From the NCBI RefSeq assembly GCF_021184025.1, contig NZ_CP036537.1:434001-498000 (forward strand): DNA of 64,000 nt, written 5' to 3'. A model generated the notes under the pieces. That model was not told where the DNA came from, ran no database searches, and saw only the letters and a program-made list of their open reading frames with translations. Shown one piece after another: positions 40,356 to 48,688 of the stretch. This stretch comes from Rhodopseudomonas boonkerdii. Lineage in GTDB: Bacteria > Pseudomonadota > Alphaproteobacteria > Rhizobiales > Xanthobacteraceae. Numbering within the stretch: the stretch's first letter is position 1; the number at the start of each line of letters is the position of its first letter. Position numbers and translations under genes: made by a program.

Positions 40356-40949
40356 TCACCTCCGCGTCGAGCTCGCCCAGTTCTTCAGCGAGCTCCACAC
40401 GCCCCGCGTCAGCTTGAAGCAATCCACCGGCGTGGACGAACCGATCGCTTCGAAACGATGCAGCTGCACGCCGGTCCACTGGAAGCCGCACTTTTCGAGA
40501 ATGTTGCGCGACGCCGGATTGGCGACGCGGGCACCGGCGATCAATTGATCGATGGTGAACTCCTCGAATGTGTAGTCGATCGTCGCGCGCGCCGCCTCGG
40601 TCGCGTAACCGCGCCCCCAGTGGTCGACACCCAGCCAGTAGCCGAGTTCCGGTGCATCCGGCTCGCGCCAGTCGATGCCGACCATACCGATCGGGCGATA
40701 GTCGAGCTCGATCAGGAACACGGCATCGGTAGCGGTCTCGTCATGCAGCGAGCCGACGAACTGCTCCGCATCGCTCTGCGAATAGGGATGCGGCAGCCGG
40801 CGGGTGTTCTCGGCAATGCGGCGGTCATTGGCGAGTTCGGTCACCGCGATGGCGTCGGCCATCACGGGCTTGCGCAAGGTCAGGCGCTGCGTTTGCAGAA
40901 CAGCGGGTCTGTTCTCAACCAGGCGAGGTGTCGGAATATCCTGCAGCAT
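40356..40949 (-). CDS. GNAT-family N-acetyltransferase (RimJ/RimL-like)
   Basis: The start at 40949 follows GCAGGAG and yields 197 residues. The fold matches the RimJ/RimL ribosomal-protein acetyltransferase group: LQTQRLTLRKPVMADA, PELGYWLGVDHWGRGYATEA and ASRNILEKCGFQ. The target is unknown, but the position between rpmA and obg is conserved in related genomes and suggests a link to the translation cluster (inference). Confidence 0.9.
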   Translation of the reverse strand: MLQDIPTPRLVENRPAVLQTQRLTLRKPVMADAIAVTELANDRRIAENTRRLPHPYSQSDAEQFVGSLHDETATDAVFLIELDYRPIGMVGIDWREPDAPELGYWLGVDHWGRGYATEAARATIDYTFEEFTIDQLIAGARVANPASRNILEKCGFQWTGVQLHRFEAIGSSTPVDCFKLTRGVWSSLKNWASSTRR

Positions 40950-40988
40950 TGTCGGCTCCTGCAGTGCGCCCCGAAGCGACGCACCAAA

Positions 40989-41018
40989 CGAAAAAGGGAG
41001 GCCGGTTTCCCGCCTCCC
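40989..41018 (-). terminator. Intrinsic terminator of rplU-rpmA
   Basis: On the minus strand GGGAGGC and GCCTCCC pair around a 9-base loop and are followed by TTTTTCG, about 70 bases past the rpmA stop. Confidence 0.85.
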
Positions 41019-41088
41019 CTCTGGAGCCCAATTCTGGCACTCCGCCGGTTCAACAGGACCCGGCGGACTCCATGTGAGTGTCCACCGT

Positions 41089-41361
41089 TTATTCGGCCGC
41101 GGCCTGGGTGATCGGAAGTACCGACACGAAGGTGCGACCATTGGCTTTGGCTTTAAACTCCACGCGGCCTTCCACCTTGGCGAACAGGGTATGATCCGTG
41201 CCCATGCCGACATTAAGGCCGGGGTGCCAGGTGGTGCCGCGCTGACGCGCAATGATGTTGCCGGGAATCACGCGTTCGCCGCCGAAAGCCTTGATGCCAA
41301 GGCGCTTGCCAGCTGAATCGCGGCCGTTGCGCGATGAACCGCCTGCTTTTTTATGAGCCAT
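41089..41361 (-). CDS. rpmA: 50S ribosomal protein L27
   Basis: The 90-residue basic protein starts [20 protein letters not shown], the family signature, and continues with [16 protein letters not shown]. It sits near the peptidyl-transferase centre. It follows rplU by 107 bases on the same strand. The start is certain because the N-terminus is conserved. Confidence 0.97.
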   Translation of the reverse strand: MAHKKAGGSSRNGRDSAGKRLGIKAFGGERVIPGNIIARQRGTTWHPGLNVGMGTDHTLFAKVEGRVEFKAKANGRTFVSVLPITQAAAE

Positions 41362-41468
41362 AGCTCGTCTCCGATCTCGATCGATTCAAAGATCAATTCC
41401 TCGAAGGAATTGTCTCACGGATTTTCAAATTTGCGCAGCGGATAATTCCGCTGCTGCAGCGATTCTAT

Positions 41469-41855
41469 TTACTCGGCCGCTTCGGCCGGAGCGGCCTTCG
41501 GGGCTGCAGCCTTCTTCGGGCGCGGGCCCTTGGTCGGTGCCTTGCCATCGGCGAGGATCTCGCTGATGCGGACGAGGGTCAGCTCGTCACGATAACCACG
41601 CTTGCGCTTCGAGTGCTTGCGGCGGCGCTTCTTGAAAGCGATGACCTTGGGGCCGCGCTTGTGGTCGAGAATTTCAACCGCAACGCTGGCGCCAGCAACG
41701 GTCGGCACGCCGAGCACGGGCGTATCGCCACCGAGCACGAGCACTTCACCAAGCTGCACGATCGTGCCGGCTTCGCCAGCGATCTTGCCAATCTCAAGTA
41801 CATCATCCGGAACAACGCGGTACTGCCGGCCGCCGGTTTTGATGACTGCGAACAT
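41469..41855 (-). CDS. rplU: 50S ribosomal protein L21
   Basis: The 128-residue protein has the L21 domain (1-102) with VIKTGGRQYRV and FKKRRRKHSKRKRGYRDE, followed by a Pro/Ala/Lys-rich tail of about 25 residues found in alphaproteobacterial L21. It binds 23S rRNA. It is the first gene of the rplU-rpmA unit and has a strong promoter at 42011-42038. Confidence 0.97.
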   Translation of the reverse strand: MFAVIKTGGRQYRVVPDDVLEIGKIAGEAGTIVQLGEVLVLGGDTPVLGVPTVAGASVAVEILDHKRGPKVIAFKKRRRKHSKRKRGYRDELTLVRISEILADGKAPTKGPRPKKAAAPKAAPAEAAE

Positions 41856-42010
41856 CGTTCTATTCCTTCGTGTTCGATCCCGTCCTCGAATTGCTCCGGG
41901 ACGGCTTCTTGTTCAGTCGATAAGGGTTTGGTGTTTTTGGGCTTTTCGATCGACATTGCGATCCCGCACAAAAACAATCGGCGCGAGACGGAGCTTGCGC
42001 CGAAGGGTGC
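41856..42010 (-). other. Long untranslated leader of rplU
   Basis: About 150 bases separate the promoter from the rplU ATG. A CCGTCC/GGACGG hairpin (41880-41904) lies 25-49 bases before the start codon. A small open frame starting ATGTCGATCG runs into rplU and has no ribosome binding site, so I treat the segment as a structured leader. Confidence 0.5.
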
Positions 42011-42038
42011 TTTATAGAGGGGGATTGCGGAGAGTCAA
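42011..42038 (-). promoter_or_regulatory. Strong promoter of rplU-rpmA
   Basis: On the minus strand TTGACT (42033-42038) and TATAAA (42011-42016) are separated by 16 bases, close to a consensus sigma-70 promoter. Confidence 0.75.
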
Positions 42039-42085
42039 CAACTCCAAGCCGGAAAACTAGCCAAAAACAGGGTCTTGGCCTGTCC

Positions 42086-42160
42086 CCGTCATTGCGAGGA
42101 GCGCAGCGACGAAGCAATCCAGTCTTCAGCTTGTGGCCCTGGATTGCTTCGCTCTGACGG
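42086..42160. repeat. Intergenic repeat, family E
   Basis: GTCATTGCGAGGAGCGCAG followed by CGAAGCAATCCAG, mirrored after a short spacer by CTGGATTGCTTCG. This is a widespread bacterial palindromic repeat type. It lies just past the dehydratase gene. Confidence 0.8.
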
Positions 42161-42169
42161 CTGATGGGT

Positions 42170-43333
42170 CTACGACGCCAGGCTGCGCATTTCCTTGATC
42201 AGGTCCGACTTGCCCTCAAAACCGATGCCCGGCAGTTCCGGCATCACGATATGGCCGTTCTCGACCTTCACGCCATCCGGGAAGCCGCCATAGGGCTGGA
42301 ACAGGTCTGGGTACGACTCATTGCCACCGAGGCCGAGGCCAGCGGCGATGTTCAGCGACATCTGGTGCCCGCCATGGGGGATGCAGCGGGTCCAGGACCA
42401 GCCGTAATTCTTCAGCATTTCCAACGTCCTGAGATATTCAACCAGGCCGTAGGAAAGGGCGCAGTCGAATTGCAGCCAGTCGCGGTCCTTGCGCATGCCG
42501 CCATAGCGGATGAGGTTGCGGGCGTCCTGCATGGAGAACAGGTTTTCGCCGGTCGCCATCGGCTTCGGATAATGCTCGGCGAGCTTGTCCTGCAGCTCGT
42601 AATCGAGCGGGTCGCCGGCTTCCTCGTACCAGAAAAGATCGTATTCTTTCAAAGCCTTAGCGTAATCGATGGCGGTCGCGAGATCGAACCGGCCATTGGC
42701 ATCGACGGCCAGCTGGGCACCCGAGGGCAGCAGCTTCAATACGTGTTCGATACGCTTGAGGTCTTCGGCCAGCGAGGCGCCGCCGATCTTCATCTTCACG
42801 ACATTGTAGCCGCGGTCCAAATAGCCTTTCATTTCAGTGGCTAAGCCTTCGAGGCCTTTGCCGGGATAATAATAGCCTCCGGCCGCATAGACGAACACTT
42901 TGGGGTTCGCCGTGGTGCCGTAACGCTCTGACAACAAACGGAAAAGCGGCTTGCCCGCGATCTTGGCGACGGCGTCCCAGACCGCCATGTCGATGGTGCC
43001 GATGGCCACCGAGCGCTCGCCGTGGCCGCCGGGCTTTTCATTGGTGAACATGGTCGCCCACACCTTGTGGGGGTCGATGTTTTCACCAGTCGAATCAATG
43101 AGATCGTCCGGCTTGGCATCGACGATGCGGGGCGCGAAACGTTCACGGATCAGGCCGCCCTGGCCGTAGCGGCCGTTGGAATTGAAGCCGTAGCCGATCA
43201 CGGGCTTGCCGTCGCGGATCACATCGGTGACCACGGCGACCAGGCTCAGCGTCATTTTACTGAAGTCGATGAAGGCGTTAGCGATGGGGGAGGCAATCGG
43301 AGCGGTGCGCTCCCGGACTTCGACAATGCGCAT
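42170..43333 (-). CDS. tarD: D(-)-tartrate dehydratase (enolase superfamily)
   Basis: The start at 43333 follows GAGGAA and gives 387 residues. The enolase-superfamily site is complete: KMK at 180-182, metal ligands Asp211, Glu237 and Glu263, and His320. From memory these sit two residues before those of the Bradyrhizobium D-tartrate dehydratase (K182/K184, D213, E239, E265, H322), and long segments look the same. That enzyme converts D-tartrate to oxaloacetate. A LysR regulator gene is divergent 137 bases away. The assignment is strong for a mandelate racemase subgroup enzyme and probable for tartrate. Confidence 0.88.
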   Translation of the reverse strand: MRIVEVRERTAPIASPIANAFIDFSKMTLSLVAVVTDVIRDGKPVIGYGFNSNGRYGQGGLIRERFAPRIVDAKPDDLIDSTGENIDPHKVWATMFTNEKPGGHGERSVAIGTIDMAVWDAVAKIAGKPLFRLLSERYGTTANPKVFVYAAGGYYYPGKGLEGLATEMKGYLDRGYNVVKMKIGGASLAEDLKRIEHVLKLLPSGAQLAVDANGRFDLATAIDYAKALKEYDLFWYEEAGDPLDYELQDKLAEHYPKPMATGENLFSMQDARNLIRYGGMRKDRDWLQFDCALSYGLVEYLRTLEMLKNYGWSWTRCIPHGGHQMSLNIAAGLGLGGNESYPDLFQPYGGFPDGVKVENGHIVMPELPGIGFEGKSDLIKEMRSLAS

Positions 43334-43413
43334 GGAATTTCCTCGATTTCGCGTTTTCGCGTGCGGCGACACAGCGGCCGTCTCGTGGCAGGCCTGAGGC
43401 AATACGCCGGTCT

Positions 43414-43469
43414 CAGCCATCTCTGAAATGGTGATTTTTCATCCAAGACGTTCCAATCTAAGATGGCTG
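43414..43469. promoter_or_regulatory. Nested inverted repeats in the tarD-lysR intergenic region
   Basis: CAGCCATCT (43414-43422) is repeated inverted as AGATGGCTG (43461-43469), ending one base before the LysR start codon. Inside lies TGAAA-N8-TTTCA (43424-43441). Both are plausible LysR operators controlling the two divergent genes. Confidence 0.4.
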
Positions 43470-43470
43470 A

Positions 43471-44364
43471 ATGCGCAGCTTCGACCCTGTCTCCCTCCGC
43501 CTGTTCATCGCCGTCTGCGAGGAGCGCAACATCGCGTCGGCGGCGAAGCGCGAGGCGATCGTCCCGTCCGCGGTGTCGAAGCGCATCAGCCAGATGGAAG
43601 TCGAGGCCGGCGTGCAATTGCTCGAGCGGGGTCGCCGCGGTGTCACGGTGACGGCGGCGGGCGAGGTGCTGTGGCGCTACGCCCGCGAGTCGCTGCAACT
43701 GCTCGACCGCATGCAGGCCGAACTCGGCGCCTTCGCCGATGGCGTGCAAGGACATGTGCGGGTGTTCGCATCGAAATCGGCGCTGGCGCAGGTGTTGCCG
43801 GAGGATGTGAGCGCCTTCGCCAAAAAATATCGCGATGTGCGGGTCAGTCTCGAAGAGCGCGAGATCTGGGAAGTCGTGCGCGGTGTCGAGGAAGGCCGCG
43901 CCGATATCGGCGTGTGCTGGGACGCCGTCGATCTGCGCGGGCTGAAGACACATCCCTATCATCGCGATCGCCTCGCCGTGGTCGTGCATCCCGATCACGC
44001 GCTGGCGTCGCGCGCGCGTGTCTCATTCGAGGAGACCATCGACTTCGAACATGTCGATATCGTCGCCCGCAGCATCATGCAGGCGACGCAGCGGAGTGCG
44101 GCCGCAGCAGCGGGCAAGCAGATGCGCTATCGCATCCAGGTTTCCACGGTGGATGCCGCCTATCGCGTCGTCGCGGCGCAGCTCGCGGTTGCCATCGTGC
44201 CGCAGGAAGAGGCATCCGCGATTCAGCAGACGCTGGGGCTCAAGGTGATTCCCCTCAGCAATGACTGGGCGCAACGGCAATTCGTCGTCGCCGTGCGCAA
44301 CAAAGGGCTTAGTGTGCCGGCACAATTGTTGCTGGAGAGTTTGCAGGCGAGTGCCGGGGCGTGA
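43471..44364 (+). CDS. LysR-family transcriptional regulator
   Basis: The 297-residue protein has the N-terminal winged helix (FIAVCEERNIASAAKREAIVPSAVSKRIS) and a periplasmic-binding-like effector domain (about 90-290). LysR proteins commonly control the divergent neighbour, so a role in D-tartrate-responsive control of the dehydratase is likely (inference). There is no obvious ribosome binding site, and an inverted repeat abuts the start codon, which suggests autoregulation. Confidence 0.92.
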   Translation: MRSFDPVSLRLFIAVCEERNIASAAKREAIVPSAVSKRISQMEVEAGVQLLERGRRGVTVTAAGEVLWRYARESLQLLDRMQAELGAFADGVQGHVRVFASKSALAQVLPEDVSAFAKKYRDVRVSLEEREIWEVVRGVEEGRADIGVCWDAVDLRGLKTHPYHRDRLAVVVHPDHALASRARVSFEETIDFEHVDIVARSIMQATQRSAAAAAGKQMRYRIQVSTVDAAYRVVAAQLAVAIVPQEEASAIQQTLGLKVIPLSNDWAQRQFVVAVRNKGLSVPAQLLLESLQASAGA

Positions 44365-44410
44365 CGGTGGCCCTGCAATGTGTCTAATATGCCTAGACAA
44401 ATAAAATGGC

Positions 44411-44496
44411 GTAGGGCGGATGAGCCGAAGGCGTTATCCGCCGTTCTTCGCCAAACATCATCGGCCGGCGGATGACGCTTCGCTCATCCGCCCTAC
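44411..44496. repeat. Intergenic repeat, family D (copy 1)
   Basis: GTAGGGCGGATGAGCCGAAGG is mirrored by GCTTCGCTCATCCGCCCTAC, with inner ATCCGCCG and CGGCGGAT. A decayed copy lies at 8650-8725. Confidence 0.8.
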
Positions 44497-44512
44497 GTTG
44501 AAGGGATTATGT

Positions 44513-46039
44513 ATGACGCCCTCTTTCGATCCCGGTGCGATGTCTCTCTCCGACTGGCGCGCGATCTATCGCGGCGCCGTGCCGTCGCTCGATGCGCGGC
44601 ATCATCCCCGCATCCAGGCCAGTGCGGATGCGGTCGCGCGGATCGTGGCGCGGGGCGAGCCGGTCTACGGCATCAATACCGGCTTTGGAAAGCTGGCCAG
44701 TGTCGGTATCGCCGCCGAGGATCTGGTCGCGTTGCAGAAGAATATCGTGCTGTCGCACTGCGCCGGTGTCGGCGAGCCCCTGTCGCCGGTGATCACGCGC
44801 CTGATGATGGCGCTGAAGATCGCGTCGCTCGCGCAGGGCTTTTCCGGCGTGCGGCTGGAGACGATCCTGCTCCTCGAAGCGATGCTCGCGCATGATATCG
44901 TTCCCGTTGTGCCGGCGCAGGGCTCGGTGGGCGCCTCCGGCGATCTTGCGCCGCTCGCGCATATGACGTCGGTGATGATCGGCGTCGGCGAGGCGTTTGC
45001 CGGCAACACACGTCTCCCGGCCGTCGATGCGCTCGCCAGCGCCGGCTTGCAACCGATCGAACTCGGTCCCAAGGAAGGCCTTGCACTGCTCAACGGCACG
45101 CAATTCTCGACGGCTTGCGCGCTTGCCGGCCTGTTCGAGGCCGAGCTGCTGTTCAAGAACGCGCTGGTGTCAGGCGCGCTCGCCACCGATGCCGCGCGCG
45201 GCTCCGATACGCCGTTCGACGCGCGCATCCATCAACTCCGCAAGCATGACGGGCAGATCGCCGTCGCATCGGCGCTGCAGACCCTGATGGCCGGCAGCGC
45301 CATCCGCGAGTCGCATCGGCTCGGCGACGTGCGGGTGCAGGACCCCTATTGCCTGCGGTGCCAGCCGCAGGTGATGGGCGCCGCGCTCGACGTGCTCAGG
45401 CAGGCGGCCGCGACGCTGCTCACCGAGGCCAATGGCGTCTCCGACAATCCGCTGATCTTCCCGGACGAGGACCTCGCAATGTCCGGCGGCAATTTCCATG
45501 CGGCGCCGGTGGCTTTCGCCGCCGATATGATCGCGCTCGCAGTCTGCGAGATCGGTTCCATCGCGGAGCGGCGGATCGCCATGCTGGTCGATCCCGCACT
45601 GTCCGGCGTGCCGGCCTTCCTGACGCCGCGGCCGGGGCTCAATTCGGGCTTCATGATCGCGCAGGTGACCGCAGCGGCGCTGGTCTCCGAGAACAAGCAG
45701 CGCGCCCATCCCGCCAGCGTCGATTCGATCCCGACCTCAGCCAATCAGGAAGACCATGTCTCCATGGCCGCGCATGGCGCGCGGCGTCTTGCTCCGATGG
45801 TGAACAATGCGATGGCCGTCATCGCGATCGAACTGCTCGCTGCGGCGCAGGGCTGCGACTTTCATGCGCCGCTGACCTCCAGCGAAGCGCTCGAAGCCGT
45901 GCGAAAATGCGTTCGCGACCATATTGCGCATCTCGATGACGATCGCTACTTCCATGCGGATATCGAAAAGGCACTCGTTCTGGTGCGGTCCGGCGCCGCG
46001 GTCGAGGCAATACAAGACACGGCGCTTCCAGAACTCTGA
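44513..46039 (+). CDS. hutH: Histidine ammonia-lyase
   Basis: The start at 44513 follows AAGGGA and gives 508 residues. The MIO prosthetic group triad ASG is at 141-143 in [12 protein letters not shown]. The catalytic Tyr segment VYGINTGFG (about 51-59) and [10 protein letters not shown] are also present. The enzyme deaminates histidine to urocanate. No hutU, hutI or hutG genes are adjacent, so the rest of the pathway must be elsewhere or the lyase may act on its own. Other aromatic ammonia-lyases are less likely given the length and motifs. Confidence 0.93.
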   Translation: MTPSFDPGAMSLSDWRAIYRGAVPSLDARHHPRIQASADAVARIVARGEPVYGINTGFGKLASVGIAAEDLVALQKNIVLSHCAGVGEPLSPVITRLMMALKIASLAQGFSGVRLETILLLEAMLAHDIVPVVPAQGSVGASGDLAPLAHMTSVMIGVGEAFAGNTRLPAVDALASAGLQPIELGPKEGLALLNGTQFSTACALAGLFEAELLFKNALVSGALATDAARGSDTPFDARIHQLRKHDGQIAVASALQTLMAGSAIRESHRLGDVRVQDPYCLRCQPQVMGAALDVLRQAAATLLTEANGVSDNPLIFPDEDLAMSGGNFHAAPVAFAADMIALAVCEIGSIAERRIAMLVDPALSGVPAFLTPRPGLNSGFMIAQVTAAALVSENKQRAHPASVDSIPTSANQEDHVSMAAHGARRLAPMVNNAMAVIAIELLAAAQGCDFHAPLTSSEALEAVRKCVRDHIAHLDDDRYFHADIEKALVLVRSGAAVEAIQDTALPEL

Positions 46040-46353
46040 CCGCAACGTTGCGCGTCTGTGCAGTCATGTCGCCTGTCTGGTTCGCTCGTCACCGTCGGCG
46101 GTATGCCATGCGATGCAATTGCACCGATCTGTCGCGGACGTCGTCGCAACATTGCCAGGAATGATCAACAACGAGCATATCAGAGCTCATTTGATCAACG
46201 CTAGCTGGTTGCAATATTGTCAATGCGTGGCGTCGAGCGCACATTGTCACGCGCTTGGCTGAAAATTCGTTCGTTGGACGACGGTCGCATCTCGCGATTG
46301 AGATCGACAGATAAATGGCCCAGGATACGACTGTTCGATAGGTCGATGGTTGG
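46040..46353. other. Noncoding gap between hutH and the GAF protein gene
   Basis: No gene is supported. A short palindrome, GCAACGTTGC, lies just past hutH, and an AT-rich segment (GGTTGCAATATTGTCAATGC) near 46206 may belong to the promoter of the GAF gene. Confidence 0.4.
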
Positions 46354-46989
46354 GTGACAGCCAATATGGATGTGAAGCTCGAGCTGCCTGGCATCGAACT
46401 CCTGAGACGCAGCAGCGGGCCGTCGCTGCGCGCGCATATCGCACGCGAGCGTAGCGTCCTGATGCAGGTCGCGGCAGGTCGTCCGCTATCGGATGTGTTG
46501 CAGGAGTTGCTGCGGAGCGTCGAAGACGCGTCGCGACTCCGCATGATGGCGTCGGTTCTGGAAGTCAGCGAGGATGGCGGATGTCTGCGGCACTTGGCGG
46601 CCCCCAGTTTGCCGGCGGCTTACAGCGATGCGATCGACGGCGCTCCTGTCGGGGAGGGTGTCGGCTCCTGCGGCACTGCCGCGCATCGCGGCACACCGGT
46701 CTATGTGACGGACATCGCCTCCGATCCGCTCTGGACGGACTATCGTGATCTGGCGCTGGCACACGGTCTGCGCGCCTGCTGGTCCACACCGATCAGGGGA
46801 ATGGACGACATCATTCGCGGCACTTTCGCCGTCTATTACGATGAGCCTCGCTCGCCCCACCCGCACGATCTCGAAGCCATCGCCGGAATCACTCTGACCG
46901 TGGCCCTGGCGATCGAGCGACATCGCACGGATATGCAACTGCGGAGCATGCGCGCCGAGCTCAGCGCATTGATCAAAGCCACATCCTGA
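46354..46989 (+). CDS. GAF-domain protein
   Basis: The 211-residue protein has a short N-terminal helical region (1-45) and a GAF domain with the typical GSCGTAAHRGTPVYVTDI, DYRDLALAHGLRACWSTPI and GTFAVYY segments. GAF domains bind small ligands or cofactors. No output domain follows, so it is a stand-alone sensor or a dimerisation partner. The start is GTG at 46354 or ATG at 46366, and neither has a strong ribosome binding site. No partner kinase or cyclase is adjacent. Confidence 0.88.
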   Translation: MTANMDVKLELPGIELLRRSSGPSLRAHIARERSVLMQVAAGRPLSDVLQELLRSVEDASRLRMMASVLEVSEDGGCLRHLAAPSLPAAYSDAIDGAPVGEGVGSCGTAAHRGTPVYVTDIASDPLWTDYRDLALAHGLRACWSTPIRGMDDIIRGTFAVYYDEPRSPHPHDLEAIAGITLTVALAIERHRTDMQLRSMRAELSALIKATS

Positions 46990-47095
46990 GCGCCGCGGCT
47001 GCGCACGTCATCACCTGAAGCGCGCCGGCGTCGCCGCATGTGCAACCATTCGGTTCCATGCGCGTTGTCGCCCGGTTCACACGTTCAGGAACAAC

Positions 47096-48208
47096 ATGGC
47101 TGAAGACATAACGACGCCGATCGGCATCGGCGTGCACGGCGCGAGACGTCTGCCATCGGTGGATGTCGATACTTTCAATATCGAGATCAAGGATGGGGAC
47201 GGCTTTCTCGGCGATCGTGCCAGCAAGCGTGCGTTCCAGGAAATCATCGATGAGTTGCGCAAGCCGCTGAAGAAAAGCGGCGATGATCCGCTCGGCAAGA
47301 AGCGGGTGAAGGACATTCGGAAGTCCACATTCGACGAGCTTCTGGTCGGCGACGACGTGGCGGCGGCGGCGCTGGTGCACGGCGCCATCGAGGAATTCGC
47401 GCGGGAATTCGCCTACGTGATCCAGCGCTTTTTCAAGAACAAGGCATGGGAAGACACCGAATGCATCGTGGTCGGCGGCGGCTTTCGCCAGAGCAGGGTC
47501 GGCGAACTCGCGATCGCCCGCACCGGCCTAATTCTCAAGGCTGAAGGGCTCAAGGTGGACCTCGTCCCGATTCAGTATCACCCGGACGAGGCCGGCCTGA
47601 TCGGCTGCCTGCATCTCGCGCCGTCCTGGATCTTCGAAGGCTATGACAGCATTCTCGCCGTCGATATCGGCGGCTCCAACATCCGCTGCGGGGTGGTGGA
47701 GACGGGCTGGAAGAAATCGAAGGATCTGTCCAGGGCCTCGGTGTGGCAAGTCGATCTCTGGAAACATACGGATGACGAACCGACCCGCGAGGGCGCGGTG
47801 AAGCGGCTCATCAAGATGCTGCAGGATCTGATCGGCGCGGCGGAAAAGGAGGGCTTCAGGCTGGCACCGTTCATCGGCATTTCCTGTCCCGGCGTCATCA
47901 ATGAGGACGGCACCATCGAGAAGGGCGCACAGAATCTGCCGGGCAACTGGGAGAGCAGCAAGTTCAACCTGCCGGCGCTGCTGGCCGAAGGCATCCCGAC
48001 CATCGGCGATCACGACACCGCGGTGCTGATGCATAATGACGGAGTGGCACAGGGGTTGAGCGAGGTCCCGTTCATGCAGGATTTCGATCACTGGGGCGTG
48101 TTGACCATCGGCACCGGCCTTGGCAATGCCCGCTTCACCAACCGCAAGCGGGAAGCCAGGAAGGAGAAGAACGGGAAAGACCCGAAAGGCCGGACCGCGA
48201 AGGAGTGA
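47096..48208 (+). CDS. ROK-family-like protein with apparently swapped ATPase lobes
   Basis: The 370-residue protein carries ROK/sugar-kinase motifs in unusual order. Residues 90-175 resemble the C-terminal half of ROK proteins (a long helix, IVVGGG at 124-129, then AGLIG at 166-170). Residues 186-345 hold the N-terminal half: VDIGGSNIRCGVV (phosphate loop), GISCPGVINEDG, GDHDTAV with the catalytic-type Asp, and TIGTGLGN. The protein then ends in a Lys-rich tail. The zinc motif CxCGxxGC of ROK kinases is absent. I infer a circular permutation. Substrate and function are unknown. An AGGAA site precedes the ATG. Confidence 0.75.
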   Translation: MAEDITTPIGIGVHGARRLPSVDVDTFNIEIKDGDGFLGDRASKRAFQEIIDELRKPLKKSGDDPLGKKRVKDIRKSTFDELLVGDDVAAAALVHGAIEEFAREFAYVIQRFFKNKAWEDTECIVVGGGFRQSRVGELAIARTGLILKAEGLKVDLVPIQYHPDEAGLIGCLHLAPSWIFEGYDSILAVDIGGSNIRCGVVETGWKKSKDLSRASVWQVDLWKHTDDEPTREGAVKRLIKMLQDLIGAAEKEGFRLAPFIGISCPGVINEDGTIEKGAQNLPGNWESSKFNLPALLAEGIPTIGDHDTAVLMHNDGVAQGLSEVPFMQDFDHWGVLTIGTGLGNARFTNRKREARKEKNGKDPKGRTAKE

Positions 48209-48436
48209 ACAGGGAGGGGCCGGGGGCCGCCTCCGTCGATGAGCCTGCATCGTGGGGGCGTCTGCGGTTGAATCTGCGCGAATCGGTCGGCTGTCTCTGC
48301 GGTCCCGGGCGCACACATGCCGTATCCGGCGTCGGATTCAGGATCGCGCGGCGCCGGATTGGCCGTCCCGGAGGCTGCGTGCGGCTGATTTCGCCAAGTC
48401 CCGGTGGGCTGGCGGCTGAATTTCCGCATCCGGCGC
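48209..48436. other. Noncoding gap before tRNA-Ser
   Basis: No gene is supported in this GC-rich stretch between the ROK-like gene and the tRNA promoter. Confidence 0.5.
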
Positions 48437-48465
48437 TTGTCTGCTCCGCCGTCCTCGCCTAGAAC
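48437..48465 (+). promoter_or_regulatory. Promoter of tRNA-Ser
   Basis: TTGTCT and TAGAAC are separated by 17 bases, 44 bases before the tRNA. Confidence 0.5.
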
Positions 48466-48509
48466 ACCGCCAACCACCCGGCGGGGCGACCGTCGGATTT
48501 CGGCACCAA

Positions 48510-48601
<92 letters not shown>

Positions 48602-48688
48602 CGGCCGTTTGGGCCCCTGAAAATCCAATTTTATCTATAGAATAAGGCATTTCTAAAAAGGCCGGTGGTACACAGGAGTGGACACACC

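Noticed and set aside
41877..41956. Possible leader peptide ATGTCGATCG... before rplU
   Set aside because: It lacks a ribosome binding site and its frame continues into rplU rather than stopping in the leader.
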